From positions 186,001 to 250,000 of the forward strand of contig NZ_FMCX01000003.1 in assembly GCF_900091555.1 (NCBI RefSeq): a stretch of 64,000 bases of DNA. The letters are read 5' to 3'. Each line of letters begins with the position of its first letter. Positions within the stretch are counted from its first letter, which is position 1. The notes under the pieces are model-generated. The model was not told the DNA's origin. It worked only from the letters and a program-made list of their open reading frames with translations, and made no database searches. Below, piece by piece: positions 56,709 to 64,000 of this stretch. The position numbers were made by a program, and so were the translations under genes. The DNA is from Micromonospora mirobrigensis (GTDB lineage Bacteria; Actinomycetota; Actinomycetes; Mycobacteriales; Micromonosporaceae).

Positions 56709-57656
56709 TCAACTCTTCCGACCTGCGGCAACAGGGTCCCGCTCGGCGTGTCCCAGTCTACCCCGTACGACCGTGGCGCCGTGCACCTCTACCGGCAACC
56801 GCCAGGACCGCCAGCCCATTCCCGGCGCGAAGCCCTCCGGCGGCTCGGTGAGTGCCAGCACCGTCGGCCCCGCCCCACTGACCACAGCCGCCACACCCGC
56901 CGCACGCAGCGCCGTGACCAGGGCGGCCGTCCCCGGCATCCCCTCGGCGCGGTAGTCCTGGTGCAGCCGGTCGACGGTGGCCGGCAGCAGCAGCTCCGGC
57001 GCCCCGGTCAGCGCGTGCACCAGCAACGCGGCCCGCCCGGCGGTCAGCGCGGCGTCGGCGTGTGGCACCGCCGCCGGCAGCGCGGCCCGCGCGACCGCGG
57101 TCAGGCCCCGCTCGTCCGGCACGAACACCGTCGGGCGTACGCCGTCGGCCACCGCCAGTGAGACCGCGCGGGCGCCGGCGGGCTCCGTCCAGGCCACCGT
57201 GAAGCCGCCGAGCAGGCAGGGCGCCACGTTGTCCGGGTGGCCCTCGATCTCCGCCGCCAGGCGCAGGGCCGCCGCGTCGTCCAGCCGCTGAAGCCCGTCG
57301 ACCACCAGGGCCCGGGCCAGCAGCACGCCGGCCACGATCGCCGCCGACGAGGAACCGAGGCCCCGGGCCTGCGGGATCCGGTTGACGCACTCCAGCGCGA
57401 GCCCGGTGGGCCGGCCGCCGAGCACGTCGAAGGTCGCCCGCATCGCCCGGGCCACCAGGTGCCGGTCGTCGGCCGGCAGCTCCCCCGCGCCCTCCCCGGT
57501 GACCGTCACCCGCACCCCGGGTTCGGCGGAGACCTCGGCGGCGACGTCGTCGTGCAGCCCCAGGGCGAGACCGAGCGCGTCGAACCCCGGCCCCAGGTTG
57601 GCGCTGGTGGCGGGCACTCGGACCCGGACCGGCCCGGTTTCGAAAGTCAACGGCAC
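56709..57656 (-). CDS. thrB: homoserine kinase
   Basis: 315 residues, GHMP family: VPATSANLGPGFDALGLALG, ATP-binding GLGSSSAAIVAGVLLA (about 100-115), and AVVSGAGPTVLAL near the end. Phosphorylates homoserine for threonine synthesis. GTG 57656 is preceded at 6 nt by TAGCAT, so thrB has its own leaderless promoter. The threonine synthase gene lies about 6 kb upstream on the same strand, split off by three transport or envelope genes. Confidence 0.95.
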   Translation of the reverse strand: MPLTFETGPVRVRVPATSANLGPGFDALGLALGLHDDVAAEVSAEPGVRVTVTGEGAGELPADDRHLVARAMRATFDVLGGRPTGLALECVNRIPQARGLGSSSAAIVAGVLLARALVVDGLQRLDDAAALRLAAEIEGHPDNVAPCLLGGFTVAWTEPAGARAVSLAVADGVRPTVFVPDERGLTAVARAALPAAVPHADAALTAGRAALLVHALTGAPELLLPATVDRLHQDYRAEGMPGTAALVTALRAAGVAAVVSGAGPTVLALTEPPEGFAPGMGWRSWRLPVEVHGATVVRGRLGHAERDPVAAGRKS

Positions 57657-57775
57657 CGCCTCATGCTAGGGCCCGGGTCCGACGGCCCGGTGGAGCGCGG
57701 GCCGCCCCGCCCGCAGCCTGGGACGCCGGCCCGGCGGATTCCCGTCCGGTGCCGGATCGACCGGGTGCGGCCGGG

Positions 57776-59020
57776 TCAGCGGGGTACGGCCGGGTCCGGC
57801 GTGTCCGCCGGGTCGGTGAGCGACAGCCGGCGGGTGGCGACCCGCCAGCCCAGCGCGTAGAGCAGGGTGACCAGGCCGCAGCCGGCCAGCACCACCCGCT
57901 CGTCCACCAGGTCCACCACGCCGGCCACCACCAGCTGGCTGACCGAGATGGCCAGGGTCGCCAGCATCATGTCGGTGGCGAAGATCCGACCGCGCAGCCG
58001 GTCCGGCACCTCTCCCTGGAGGGCGAAGTTCGACAGCACCCAGTTGCTGCCGCCGCCCAGGTGCGCCACGAAGACCAGGACCAGCACCAGCGGGAACCAG
58101 CCGGTCACCGAGGTGCCCAGGTACGCCAGGCCGTACAGCGACATGGACAGCGCCAGCCCGGGCAGCAGCCAGGACCGGTCGGTCAGCACCCGCCGCATCA
58201 GGATCGGCCCGACCAGCGCCCCCGCGCCCCGGGCGGCGAAGAGCAGCCCGGTGCCCACCGAACCCACGCCGAACACCCCGGCCAGCAGCGGGAAGACGGT
58301 CAGCACGCCGTTGCCCAGCCCGACCGCGGACTTCACCGTGACCAGCGCCAGCACCCGCGGGTGGTGGCCGATGTGCCCCAGCGCCTCCCGGATCGCCGGC
58401 CAGGTCCGCTGCACCGGCTGGGTGGCGTCCCGGGGCGCCTGCAAGGGCCGGCGGATCCGGGTCGCCAGGCCCGCGGCCAGCGCCAGGCCGACCGCGGCCA
58501 CCACGAAGGAGACGTACGGGCCGGTGACCGCGCTCAGCACGCCGCCCAGCGACGCGCCGACCACCGTCATGGTGCCCCAGGCCGACCCGGCCACCGCGTT
58601 GCCGGCGGCCAGCTCGTCCGGGTCCAGCACGTTGGGCAGGGCGGCCTGGGCGGCCGGCGAGTAGAGCGCCTTGGCCACCGCCACCACCGCGATGCCGAGC
58701 ATGGCCAGCCAGGCGGTGCCGGCGCTGCGCACCCCGAGCAGCAGCAGCACCCCGGCCAGGGCGGCGACGTTCGCCACCATCATGATCTTCCGGCGGTCGT
58801 ACCGGTCGGCGATGGTGCCGGTCCACGGCAGCAGCAGCGCCACCACGCCGGTGTCCAGGGCGAGCACCAGCGCGCCCCAGACGCCGCTGCCGGTCAGCTG
58901 CGGCAGCAGCACCAGCAGCGGGACCATGACGAACCAGTCCGCACCGAAGACCACCAGCTCGGCCAGGAAGAGGTTGCGGAAGTCCCGGTTACGGACCAGG
59001 ACCGAGACGGTGGGTGACAC
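57776..59020 (-). CDS. MFS transporter
   Basis: 414 residues, about 12 membrane segments, with the MFS A-like motif TGTIADRYDRRKIMM (about 66-80) between helices 2 and 3, SVTGWFPLVLVLVFVAHLGG and EVPDRLRGRIFATDMM in the second half. The order is that of EntS/TetA-like drug and siderophore exporters. GTG 59020 follows TAGGGT by 6 nt (leaderless). It lies between thrB and thrC; substrate unknown. Confidence 0.9.
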   Translation of the reverse strand: MSPTVSVLVRNRDFRNLFLAELVVFGADWFVMVPLLVLLPQLTGSGVWGALVLALDTGVVALLLPWTGTIADRYDRRKIMMVANVAALAGVLLLLGVRSAGTAWLAMLGIAVVAVAKALYSPAAQAALPNVLDPDELAAGNAVAGSAWGTMTVVGASLGGVLSAVTGPYVSFVVAAVGLALAAGLATRIRRPLQAPRDATQPVQRTWPAIREALGHIGHHPRVLALVTVKSAVGLGNGVLTVFPLLAGVFGVGSVGTGLLFAARGAGALVGPILMRRVLTDRSWLLPGLALSMSLYGLAYLGTSVTGWFPLVLVLVFVAHLGGGSNWVLSNFALQGEVPDRLRGRIFATDMMLATLAISVSQLVVAGVVDLVDERVVLAGCGLVTLLYALGWRVATRRLSLTDPADTPDPAVPR

Positions 59021-59037
59021 CCCGGCACCCTAGCGGC

Positions 59038-59847
59038 TCAGACCTCGGCGCCGGCATGCAGGAGTTGGGAAACCGTCACGAAGCGGTAGCCGCGACCGCG
59101 CAGGCCGGCGATCAGGTCGGGCAGCCCGTCCAACGCCACCAGCCGCTGTCGCGTACCGACGTCGTGCGCCAGCAGGATGGTCCCGGGGCGGACGTCGGCC
59201 ACGATCCGCCGGGCGTGTCCCGCCGGGTCGTCGGGGAACTCGCCCTCCACCATCTGGAGGGTCCAGAGCACCAACCGGTAGTCCAGCCGGGCGGCGGCGT
59301 GCAGCACCGCACCGCCGAGGTGCCCCCACGGCGGCCGGAGCAGCCGGGGCGCCACCCCGGTGACCTCGGCGATGGTGTCGTGGCTGCGGCGCAGGTCGTC
59401 GTGGACGGCGGTGGCGTCCATCCGGGCCAGATCCCGGTGCGCCCAGCTGTGGTTGCCGACCTCGTGCCGGCCCAGCCGGCCGCGTACCACGTCGGCGTGC
59501 CGGCGGGCCCGCTCACCGACCAGGAAGAAGGTGGCCGGCACGTCGAGGCGGTCCAGGGTGTCCAGCACCATGGGTGTCCACTGTGGCCCCGGACCGTCGT
59601 CGAAGGTGAGCGCCACCAGCGGGGTGTCCGTCCGCACCCCCCAGGTGACCGCGACGGCGCCCGCGCCGACCTGCTGGAACCGGCTGCCCAGGGTGGCGCT
59701 CGCCGGCCCCCCGGCCAACGGCAGTCGGCGGTCGGCGATCCAGCTGCTCTCCGCGGTGGCCACCGCCCCGGCCGCGGCTCCGCCGGCCAGCAGGACGGTC
59801 CGGCGCAGCAGGGCCCGCCGCCCCCACCGGCCCGCCTCGTCCGACAT
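59038..59847 (-). CDS. secreted polysaccharide deacetylase (NodB family)
   Basis: 269 residues from ATG 59847. RRALLRRTVLLAGGAAAGAV (about 9-28) is a Tat or standard signal. The NodB domain has ALTFDDGPGP (Asp-Asp), NHSWAHRDL (metal His pair), RPPWGHLGG and AHDVG. It removes N-acetyl groups from peptidoglycan or an envelope glycan. It lies 17 nt from the MFS start. An in-frame extension to 59970 is rejected as Arg/Gly-rich, without a family match. Confidence 0.88.
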   Translation of the reverse strand: MSDEAGRWGRRALLRRTVLLAGGAAAGAVATAESSWIADRRLPLAGGPASATLGSRFQQVGAGAVAVTWGVRTDTPLVALTFDDGPGPQWTPMVLDTLDRLDVPATFFLVGERARRHADVVRGRLGRHEVGNHSWAHRDLARMDATAVHDDLRRSHDTIAEVTGVAPRLLRPPWGHLGGAVLHAAARLDYRLVLWTLQMVEGEFPDDPAGHARRIVADVRPGTILLAHDVGTRQRLVALDGLPDLIAGLRGRGYRFVTVSQLLHAGAEV

Positions 59848-60042
59848 CCCCGCTCCGCTCTGCCACCGGCGGATGGCCGGGCACCCGTCGCCGCAGGTCC
59901 CCGGCGACCGACGCGCGCGGCGATCCGGGCACCGGCCCCGCCGGCCATGATGGGGAGAAAGGCACCCCAACCTTCAGTATGCGCGCCTTCACCGTACGTG
60001 ATGAGTCGGATCTCGGACCAGCCGCCCGGGCCGCCTCCGGCG

Positions 60043-60090
60043 GATCGTGGCGGGAAACCACCCCGGCGGGGGCCGCTCCCCGCCACGATC
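60043..60090 (-). terminator. terminator after RND gene
   Basis: Perfect 12-bp arms GATCGTGGCGGG / CCCGCCACGATC with a 24-nt loop that itself contains CCCCG/CGGGG pairs, 26 nt past the RND stop codon. The rest of the 268-nt gap 59848-60115 shows nothing else. Confidence 0.75.
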
Positions 60091-60115
60091 TGCCAGCGGT
60101 GACCGTCGACGCGGG

Positions 60116-63100
60116 TCAGTCGGTCGGCGGGAGCGGGGAGCGGCGGCTCCTCGGGAGGCGGAGCACCTCGAACTGGTCCGTCCCGTCGACCAGCGCGGCC
60201 GACGGCGCGGAACGCTGCGCCGGCACGGTGACCCCCGCCGGGCGGGTCGCCGCCGGCACGTCACCCGACGGCCCCGGCCCGGACGAGGTGCCGGCGTCGG
60301 ACGGGGCCGCCTCGGCCCGGACGGCCGGTTCCGCCCCGCCGGCGGGACCGTCCGTCGTGTCGCGGCCCCAGCGCCGCCGCACCGACTCCTTGGCGTACTC
60401 GACCATCGCGTACAGCGTGGGCACCAGCACCAGGGTCAGCAACGTCGAGCTGATCAGGCCGCCGATCACCACGATGGCCAGCGGCCGGGAGATGAAGCCG
60501 CCCTCACCGGTCAGGCCGAACGCCATCGGCAGCAACGCGAAGACGGTCGCCACGGCGGTCATCAGGATCGGCCGCAGCCGGCGCCGGCCGCCCTCGACCA
60601 CCGCCTCCGCCACGCCCATGCCCTGCGCCCGGTACTGGTTGACCAGGTCGAGCAGGACGATCGCGTTGGTCACCACGATGCCGACCAGCATCAGCACGCC
60701 GATCAGCGCCGGCACGCCGAGCGGGGTCCCGGTGACCAGCAGCAGCCCGATCGCGCCGGTCGCCGCGAACGGCACCGAGACCAGCAGGATCAACGCCTGG
60801 GTGATGCTCCGGAACGTGGCCACCATGATCAGGAACACGATGGCGATCGCCGCCAGCACCGCCAGCCGCAGGTCGCCGAAGGCGTCCTTCTGCTGGGCAC
60901 TGGCCCCGCCGACGGTGAACGTCGCCCCCGGCACGTCGATCGCGTCCAGCCGCTGCTGGAGCTCCCGGGTGGTGGCGCCCAGGTTGGAGCCGGTGGCCGT
61001 ACCGGTCACCGAGACGCTGCGCCCGCCGTCGATCCGGGTCACCTGCTGCGGCCCCTGCGCCTCGGTCACCTTCGCGACCGCGCCCAGCTTGACCGGCCCC
61101 ACCGGCAGCGCCTTGAGCTGAGCCACCGTCGCCGGCGGGGTGGCGGTGGTCCGCAGCACCACCTGCCGGGGCACGTCGTCGAAGGTCACCTCGCCCAGCG
61201 GGGTGCCCCGGTACGCCTGCGCGACCAGCTGCCCGACGGCCGCCTCGCTGAGCCCGTACCGGGCCGCGGCGACCCGGTCCACGGCGACGTCCAGCCGGGG
61301 CACCCGGTCGGCCAGGCCGCTGCTCACGTCCGCGACGCCCGGGGTGCCGGCCAGCGCCGACCGGGCGGCCTCGGCGGCCCGGTTCAGCACCTCCGGGTCG
61401 CCCGCCTGGACCACCACCTCCAGCTCGTTGCCGGAGGCGCCGCCCTGGCCCCGCCCGAAGGTCAGCTCGCCGGCCGCCGCGCCGAGCCGGTCGAACTCCC
61501 GGCGCAGCTCCTCGCGTACCTCCGGGGCGTCGCGCTTGCCGTCCAGGGCCAGCGACCAGCTGGCGGTGTCGTTGCCCCCGCCGCCCTCCCACGGCCGGTC
61601 GCTGCCACCGATGCTGACCTGGTACGTCTCGACGCCCGCGGTCCGGGCCAGCACGGCCTCGACCGCCTTGGCCGCCTCGTCGGTGCCGGCCAGTCCGGTG
61701 CCGGCCGGCATCCGCTGGCTGATGTTCAGCGTGTCCTGGCCGGAGTCGTCCAGGAAGTTCGTCTCCAGCTGGCGGGAGAGGCCGAAGGTGCCGAGCAGCA
61801 CCACCAGTCCCACCGCCACGGTCGTCCAGCGGGTCCGCCGGGAGCCGGTGGCGAACCGCACCACCGGCAGGTACGCCCGCTGCAACGGGCTGCGCCGCTC
61901 CCGCTCCTGCGCGGCCCGGCGCGCCGCCGGGTCCTCGACACCGGCCCGCGGAGCCCGCAGGAACCAGTACGCGAGCACCGGCACCACGGTCAGCGAGACC
62001 AGCAGCGAGGCCAGCAGGGCGACCGTGACGGTGATCGCGAACGGCGCGAAGAGCTGCCCGACGAAGCCACCGACCAGGGCGATCGGGGCGAAGACGGCCA
62101 CCGTGGTGAGGGTCGAGGCGGTCACCGCGCCGGCCACCTCGCGGACCGCGCCGAGGATGGCGTCCCGCCTCGGCTCGCCGTAGCCGAGGTGCCGCTTGAT
62201 GTTCTCCAGCACGACGATCGAGTCGTCGACCACCCGGCCGACCGCGATGGTCAGCGCGCCCAGGGTGAGCAGGTTCAACGAGTAGTCACCGGCCCAGAGG
62301 GCGATCAGGGCGACCAGCACCGACAGCGGGATGGAGACCGCGGTGACCAGGGTGGAGCGCACCGACAGCAGGAAGACCAGGATGACCACCACGGCCATCA
62401 GCAGGCCGAGCAGCCCCTCGGTGGTCAGGCTCTCGATGGACCGCTCGATGAACGGGGCCTGGTCGAAGACCACGGCGAGGTCGGCGCCACCGGCGTCCTT
62501 CAGCTCGGCGAGCCGGTCCCGGATCTCGTGCGAGATGGTCACCGCGTTGCCGTCCGGGGCGGCGGTGACGGCGAGGCCCAGGCTGGGCCGGCCGTTGGTA
62601 CGGGTGATCGCGGTGGCCGGGGCGAGTTCCTCGGTGACGGTGGCCACCGACCCGAGGGTCACCGCCCGGGCGGGCGCGCGGCGCGCCGGCGGGGCGGCGA
62701 CCGGCTTGACCGCCGGCTTCCCGGCGACCGGCTTGACGGCCGGCGGCCGGGGCGGGGCGGGTCGCGCGGGCGGCGTCACGACCTTGAGGACCAGCCCGCG
62801 CAGCTCCTCCGCCGAGCGGATCGGGCCACCCACCTGCACCGGCAGGGAGCGGCTGCCGTCGGTGACCGTGCCGGCGGGGATCGCCACGCCGTTGCTGCGG
62901 AGCAGCTCGGCGATGGCGGTGGGCTCGATCCGGTTCGCGGCGAGCTTCGCCGGGTCCGGCCGGACCACCACGATCGGGTCCCGGGCACCGGTCAGCGCCA
63001 CCGAGCGGACGCCCTCGATCGCCTCCAGCTCCGGCAGGACCGACCGGCGCAGCCGCTCGGCGAGGGCCTGCTCGTCCCCGTCGCCGGAGGCGGCCAGCAC

Positions 63101-63517
63101 CACGGCCGGCAGGTCGTCGGTGGAGCCGGCGAGCACCTGCGGCTCGACGCCGGCCGGGAGCTGACCGGCGATCCGGCCCAGCGCGGCCTGCATCTTGTTG
63201 ACCACGTCGTCCACGTCGGTGCCGAACGTGTACTGCACCACGACGGTGGCCGAGCCCTCCCGCGAGGTGGAGGTGATCTTCTCCAGCCCCGGGACGCCCT
63301 GGAGGCTGTTCTCGATCGGCTCGGTCACCTGCGCCTCGACCACCTCGGGCGAGGCGCCGGGCTGGACCGCCACGACGAACGCGGCGGGCAGCTCCAACGA
63401 GGGCAGGAGCTGCTGCTTCAACGACGGTACGGCGAACGCCCCGAACGCCGCGGTCACCACCGCGATGAGGGCGACGAGCCCCCGGTTGGCGAGGCTGGAT
63501 CTGGCGAGCAGCGACAT
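60116..63517 (-). CDS. RND-family efflux pump (AcrB/SwrC-like)
   Basis: 1133 residues with two halves of six membrane segments each, and porter-like loops. The proton-relay acidic pair is in TIAVGRVVDDSIVVLENIKR (DD in helix 4), and GIVVTNAIVLLDLVNQ marks helix 10. It belongs to the HAE-1/AcrB-like class, related to the Gram-positive SwrC, not the MmpL class. A Pro/Ala/Lys-rich insert (about 250-285) lies in the first porter loop, and the last 100 residues are a disordered tail. No adaptor or outer-membrane gene is adjacent. ATG 63517. Substrate unknown; toxic lipid or drug export is likely. Confidence 0.9.
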   Translation of the reverse strand: MSLLARSSLANRGLVALIAVVTAAFGAFAVPSLKQQLLPSLELPAAFVVAVQPGASPEVVEAQVTEPIENSLQGVPGLEKITSTSREGSATVVVQYTFGTDVDDVVNKMQAALGRIAGQLPAGVEPQVLAGSTDDLPAVVLAASGDGDEQALAERLRRSVLPELEAIEGVRSVALTGARDPIVVVRPDPAKLAANRIEPTAIAELLRSNGVAIPAGTVTDGSRSLPVQVGGPIRSAEELRGLVLKVVTPPARPAPPRPPAVKPVAGKPAVKPVAAPPARRAPARAVTLGSVATVTEELAPATAITRTNGRPSLGLAVTAAPDGNAVTISHEIRDRLAELKDAGGADLAVVFDQAPFIERSIESLTTEGLLGLLMAVVVILVFLLSVRSTLVTAVSIPLSVLVALIALWAGDYSLNLLTLGALTIAVGRVVDDSIVVLENIKRHLGYGEPRRDAILGAVREVAGAVTASTLTTVAVFAPIALVGGFVGQLFAPFAITVTVALLASLLVSLTVVPVLAYWFLRAPRAGVEDPAARRAAQERERRSPLQRAYLPVVRFATGSRRTRWTTVAVGLVVLLGTFGLSRQLETNFLDDSGQDTLNISQRMPAGTGLAGTDEAAKAVEAVLARTAGVETYQVSIGGSDRPWEGGGGNDTASWSLALDGKRDAPEVREELRREFDRLGAAAGELTFGRGQGGASGNELEVVVQAGDPEVLNRAAEAARSALAGTPGVADVSSGLADRVPRLDVAVDRVAAARYGLSEAAVGQLVAQAYRGTPLGEVTFDDVPRQVVLRTTATPPATVAQLKALPVGPVKLGAVAKVTEAQGPQQVTRIDGGRSVSVTGTATGSNLGATTRELQQRLDAIDVPGATFTVGGASAQQKDAFGDLRLAVLAAIAIVFLIMVATFRSITQALILLVSVPFAATGAIGLLLVTGTPLGVPALIGVLMLVGIVVTNAIVLLDLVNQYRAQGMGVAEAVVEGGRRRLRPILMTAVATVFALLPMAFGLTGEGGFISRPLAIVVIGGLISSTLLTLVLVPTLYAMVEYAKESVRRRWGRDTTDGPAGGAEPAVRAEAAPSDAGTSSGPGPSGDVPAATRPAGVTVPAQRSAPSAALVDGTDQFEVLRLPRSRRSPLPPTD

Positions 63518-63588
63518 CGGGACGGCTCACTCCTGAGGGGAAGGGACGGCTCGGTGGGGAAAGTGTGCCGGAACCGATCTTCGCCACC

Positions 63589-63615
63589 CGCGCCGCCCCC
63601 GCACGGGGCGGCGCG
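63589..63615 (-). terminator. terminator of thrC
   Basis: Perfect 11-bp stem CGCGCCGCCCC / GGGGCGGCGCG with loop CGCAC directly after the thrC stop codon. Confidence 0.8.
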
Positions 63616-63616
63616 C

Positions 63617-64000
63617 TCAGGCCAGGTCGAGGGAGCGGGCCGCCGCCAACGGGTCGTTGGCGATGGTGACCGGCGCGGGCGCGGTGGAGATCGCCCACTC
63701 CGGGTCCTTGAGGCCGTGCCCGGTGACCGTGCAGACCACGGTGGACCCCGCCGGCACCCGACCGGCCGCCCCCTGCTGGAGCAGGCCGGCCACGCTGGCC
63801 GCGCTGCCCAGCTCGACGAAGACCCCCACCTCGCGGGCGAGGAGACGGTACGCCGACAGGATCTCCCGGTCGGTGACCGAGGCGATCAGCCCGCCGGAGG
63901 CGTCCCGGGCGTCGATCGCCCTGGTCCAGCTGGCCGGGTTGCCGATCCGGATGGCGGTGGCGATGGTGGACGGCTCCGGCACCACCTTGCCGCCGACCAG
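63617..64000 (-). CDS. thrC: threonine synthase, C-terminal part (partial)
   Basis: The last 127 residues of a PLP-dependent threonine synthase; the N-terminus lies beyond the window. TIATAIRIGNPASWTRA, SGGLIASVTDREILSAYRLL, GVFVELGSAASVAGLLQ and VTGHGLKDPEWAI are characteristic. The segment is usually EPxSAAS; here ELGSAAS. Converts O-phosphohomoserine, the product of ThrB, to threonine. A hairpin terminator follows immediately, so thrC is not co-transcribed with the three genes behind it. Confidence 0.92.
   Translation of the reverse strand: MVGGKVVPEPSTIATAIRIGNPASWTRAIDARDASGGLIASVTDREILSAYRLLAREVGVFVELGSAASVAGLLQQGAAGRVPAGSTVVCTVTGHGLKDPEWAISTAPAPVTIANDPLAAARSLDLA

Noticed and set aside
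59848-59970. Longer start for the polysaccharide deacetylase
   Set aside because: The extra 41 residues are Arg/Cys/Gly-rich and would place the signal peptide inside the protein.

Overview
The window looks like chromosomal core DNA of a very GC-rich actinobacterium, most likely from the Micromonospora group. The pointers are the NucS mismatch endonuclease, two Scy/FilP-type DivIVA coiled-coil proteins, a DUF2550 gene beside atpC, a MurA with Asp in place of the catalytic Cys, many start codons lying 6-8 nt after a TANNNT box (leaderless genes), and short GGGGCCCC hairpin repeats that I associate with Micromonospora intergenic regions (from memory, not checked). Gene order (glyA-atp cluster; PTP-Sua5-PrmC-PrfA-RpmE; Rho-ThrB) matches conserved actinobacterial synteny. 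I see no prophage, transposase, CRISPR array, rRNA or tRNA.

Layout. 1-25 kb: acyl-CoA and cobalamin metabolism (meaB, thiolase, methylmalonyl-CoA epimerase, crotonyl-CoA carboxylase/reductase, two hydroxyacyl-CoA dehydrogenases, ethylmalonyl-CoA mutase, adenosyltransferase). Mixed with these are polar-growth scaffold proteins (4.0-7.5 kb), an ECF sigma factor with a membrane partner, FHA, ALDH, nucS, a secreted lysozyme-fold protein, an ABC-2 exporter and murA. 25-29 kb: DedA, a two-component system and a methyltransferase. 29-40 kb, all on the minus strand: glyA, atpI, atpZ-B-E-F-H-A-G-D, then an LCP-family gene inserted before atpC and the DUF2550 gene. 40-50 kb: an NAD(P)-binding/DUF2867 protein, a class A PBP, PTP, Sua5, PrmC, a GGDEF protein, PrfA, L31 and a T4 Pnkp-like kinase/phosphatase. 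50-64 kb: a giant secreted phosphodiester glycosidase/phosphoesterase, rho with a long Arg/Asp/Glu repeat region, thrB, three export or envelope genes (MFS, polysaccharide deacetylase, RND) and the end of thrC.

How the genes work together. Thiolase, hydroxybutyryl-CoA dehydrogenases, CcrA, epimerase and the B12 mutase form much of the ethylmalonyl-CoA route from acetyl-CoA. MeaB and the adenosyltransferase would service the mutase. A 13-nt sequence, TACCGTTCAGTAA, stands in front of both ccrA and the mutase gene, with a close relative in front of the fused dehydrogenase, which suggests one regulator.

The most unusual points are that shared motif; four hairpin repeats that each begin directly after a stop codon and in the sense of the gene before them; the separation of atpC from its operon by two terminator-like regions, an LCP gene and its own promoter; the Pnkp-like enzyme; and the phosphodiester glycosidase-metallophosphatase fusion.
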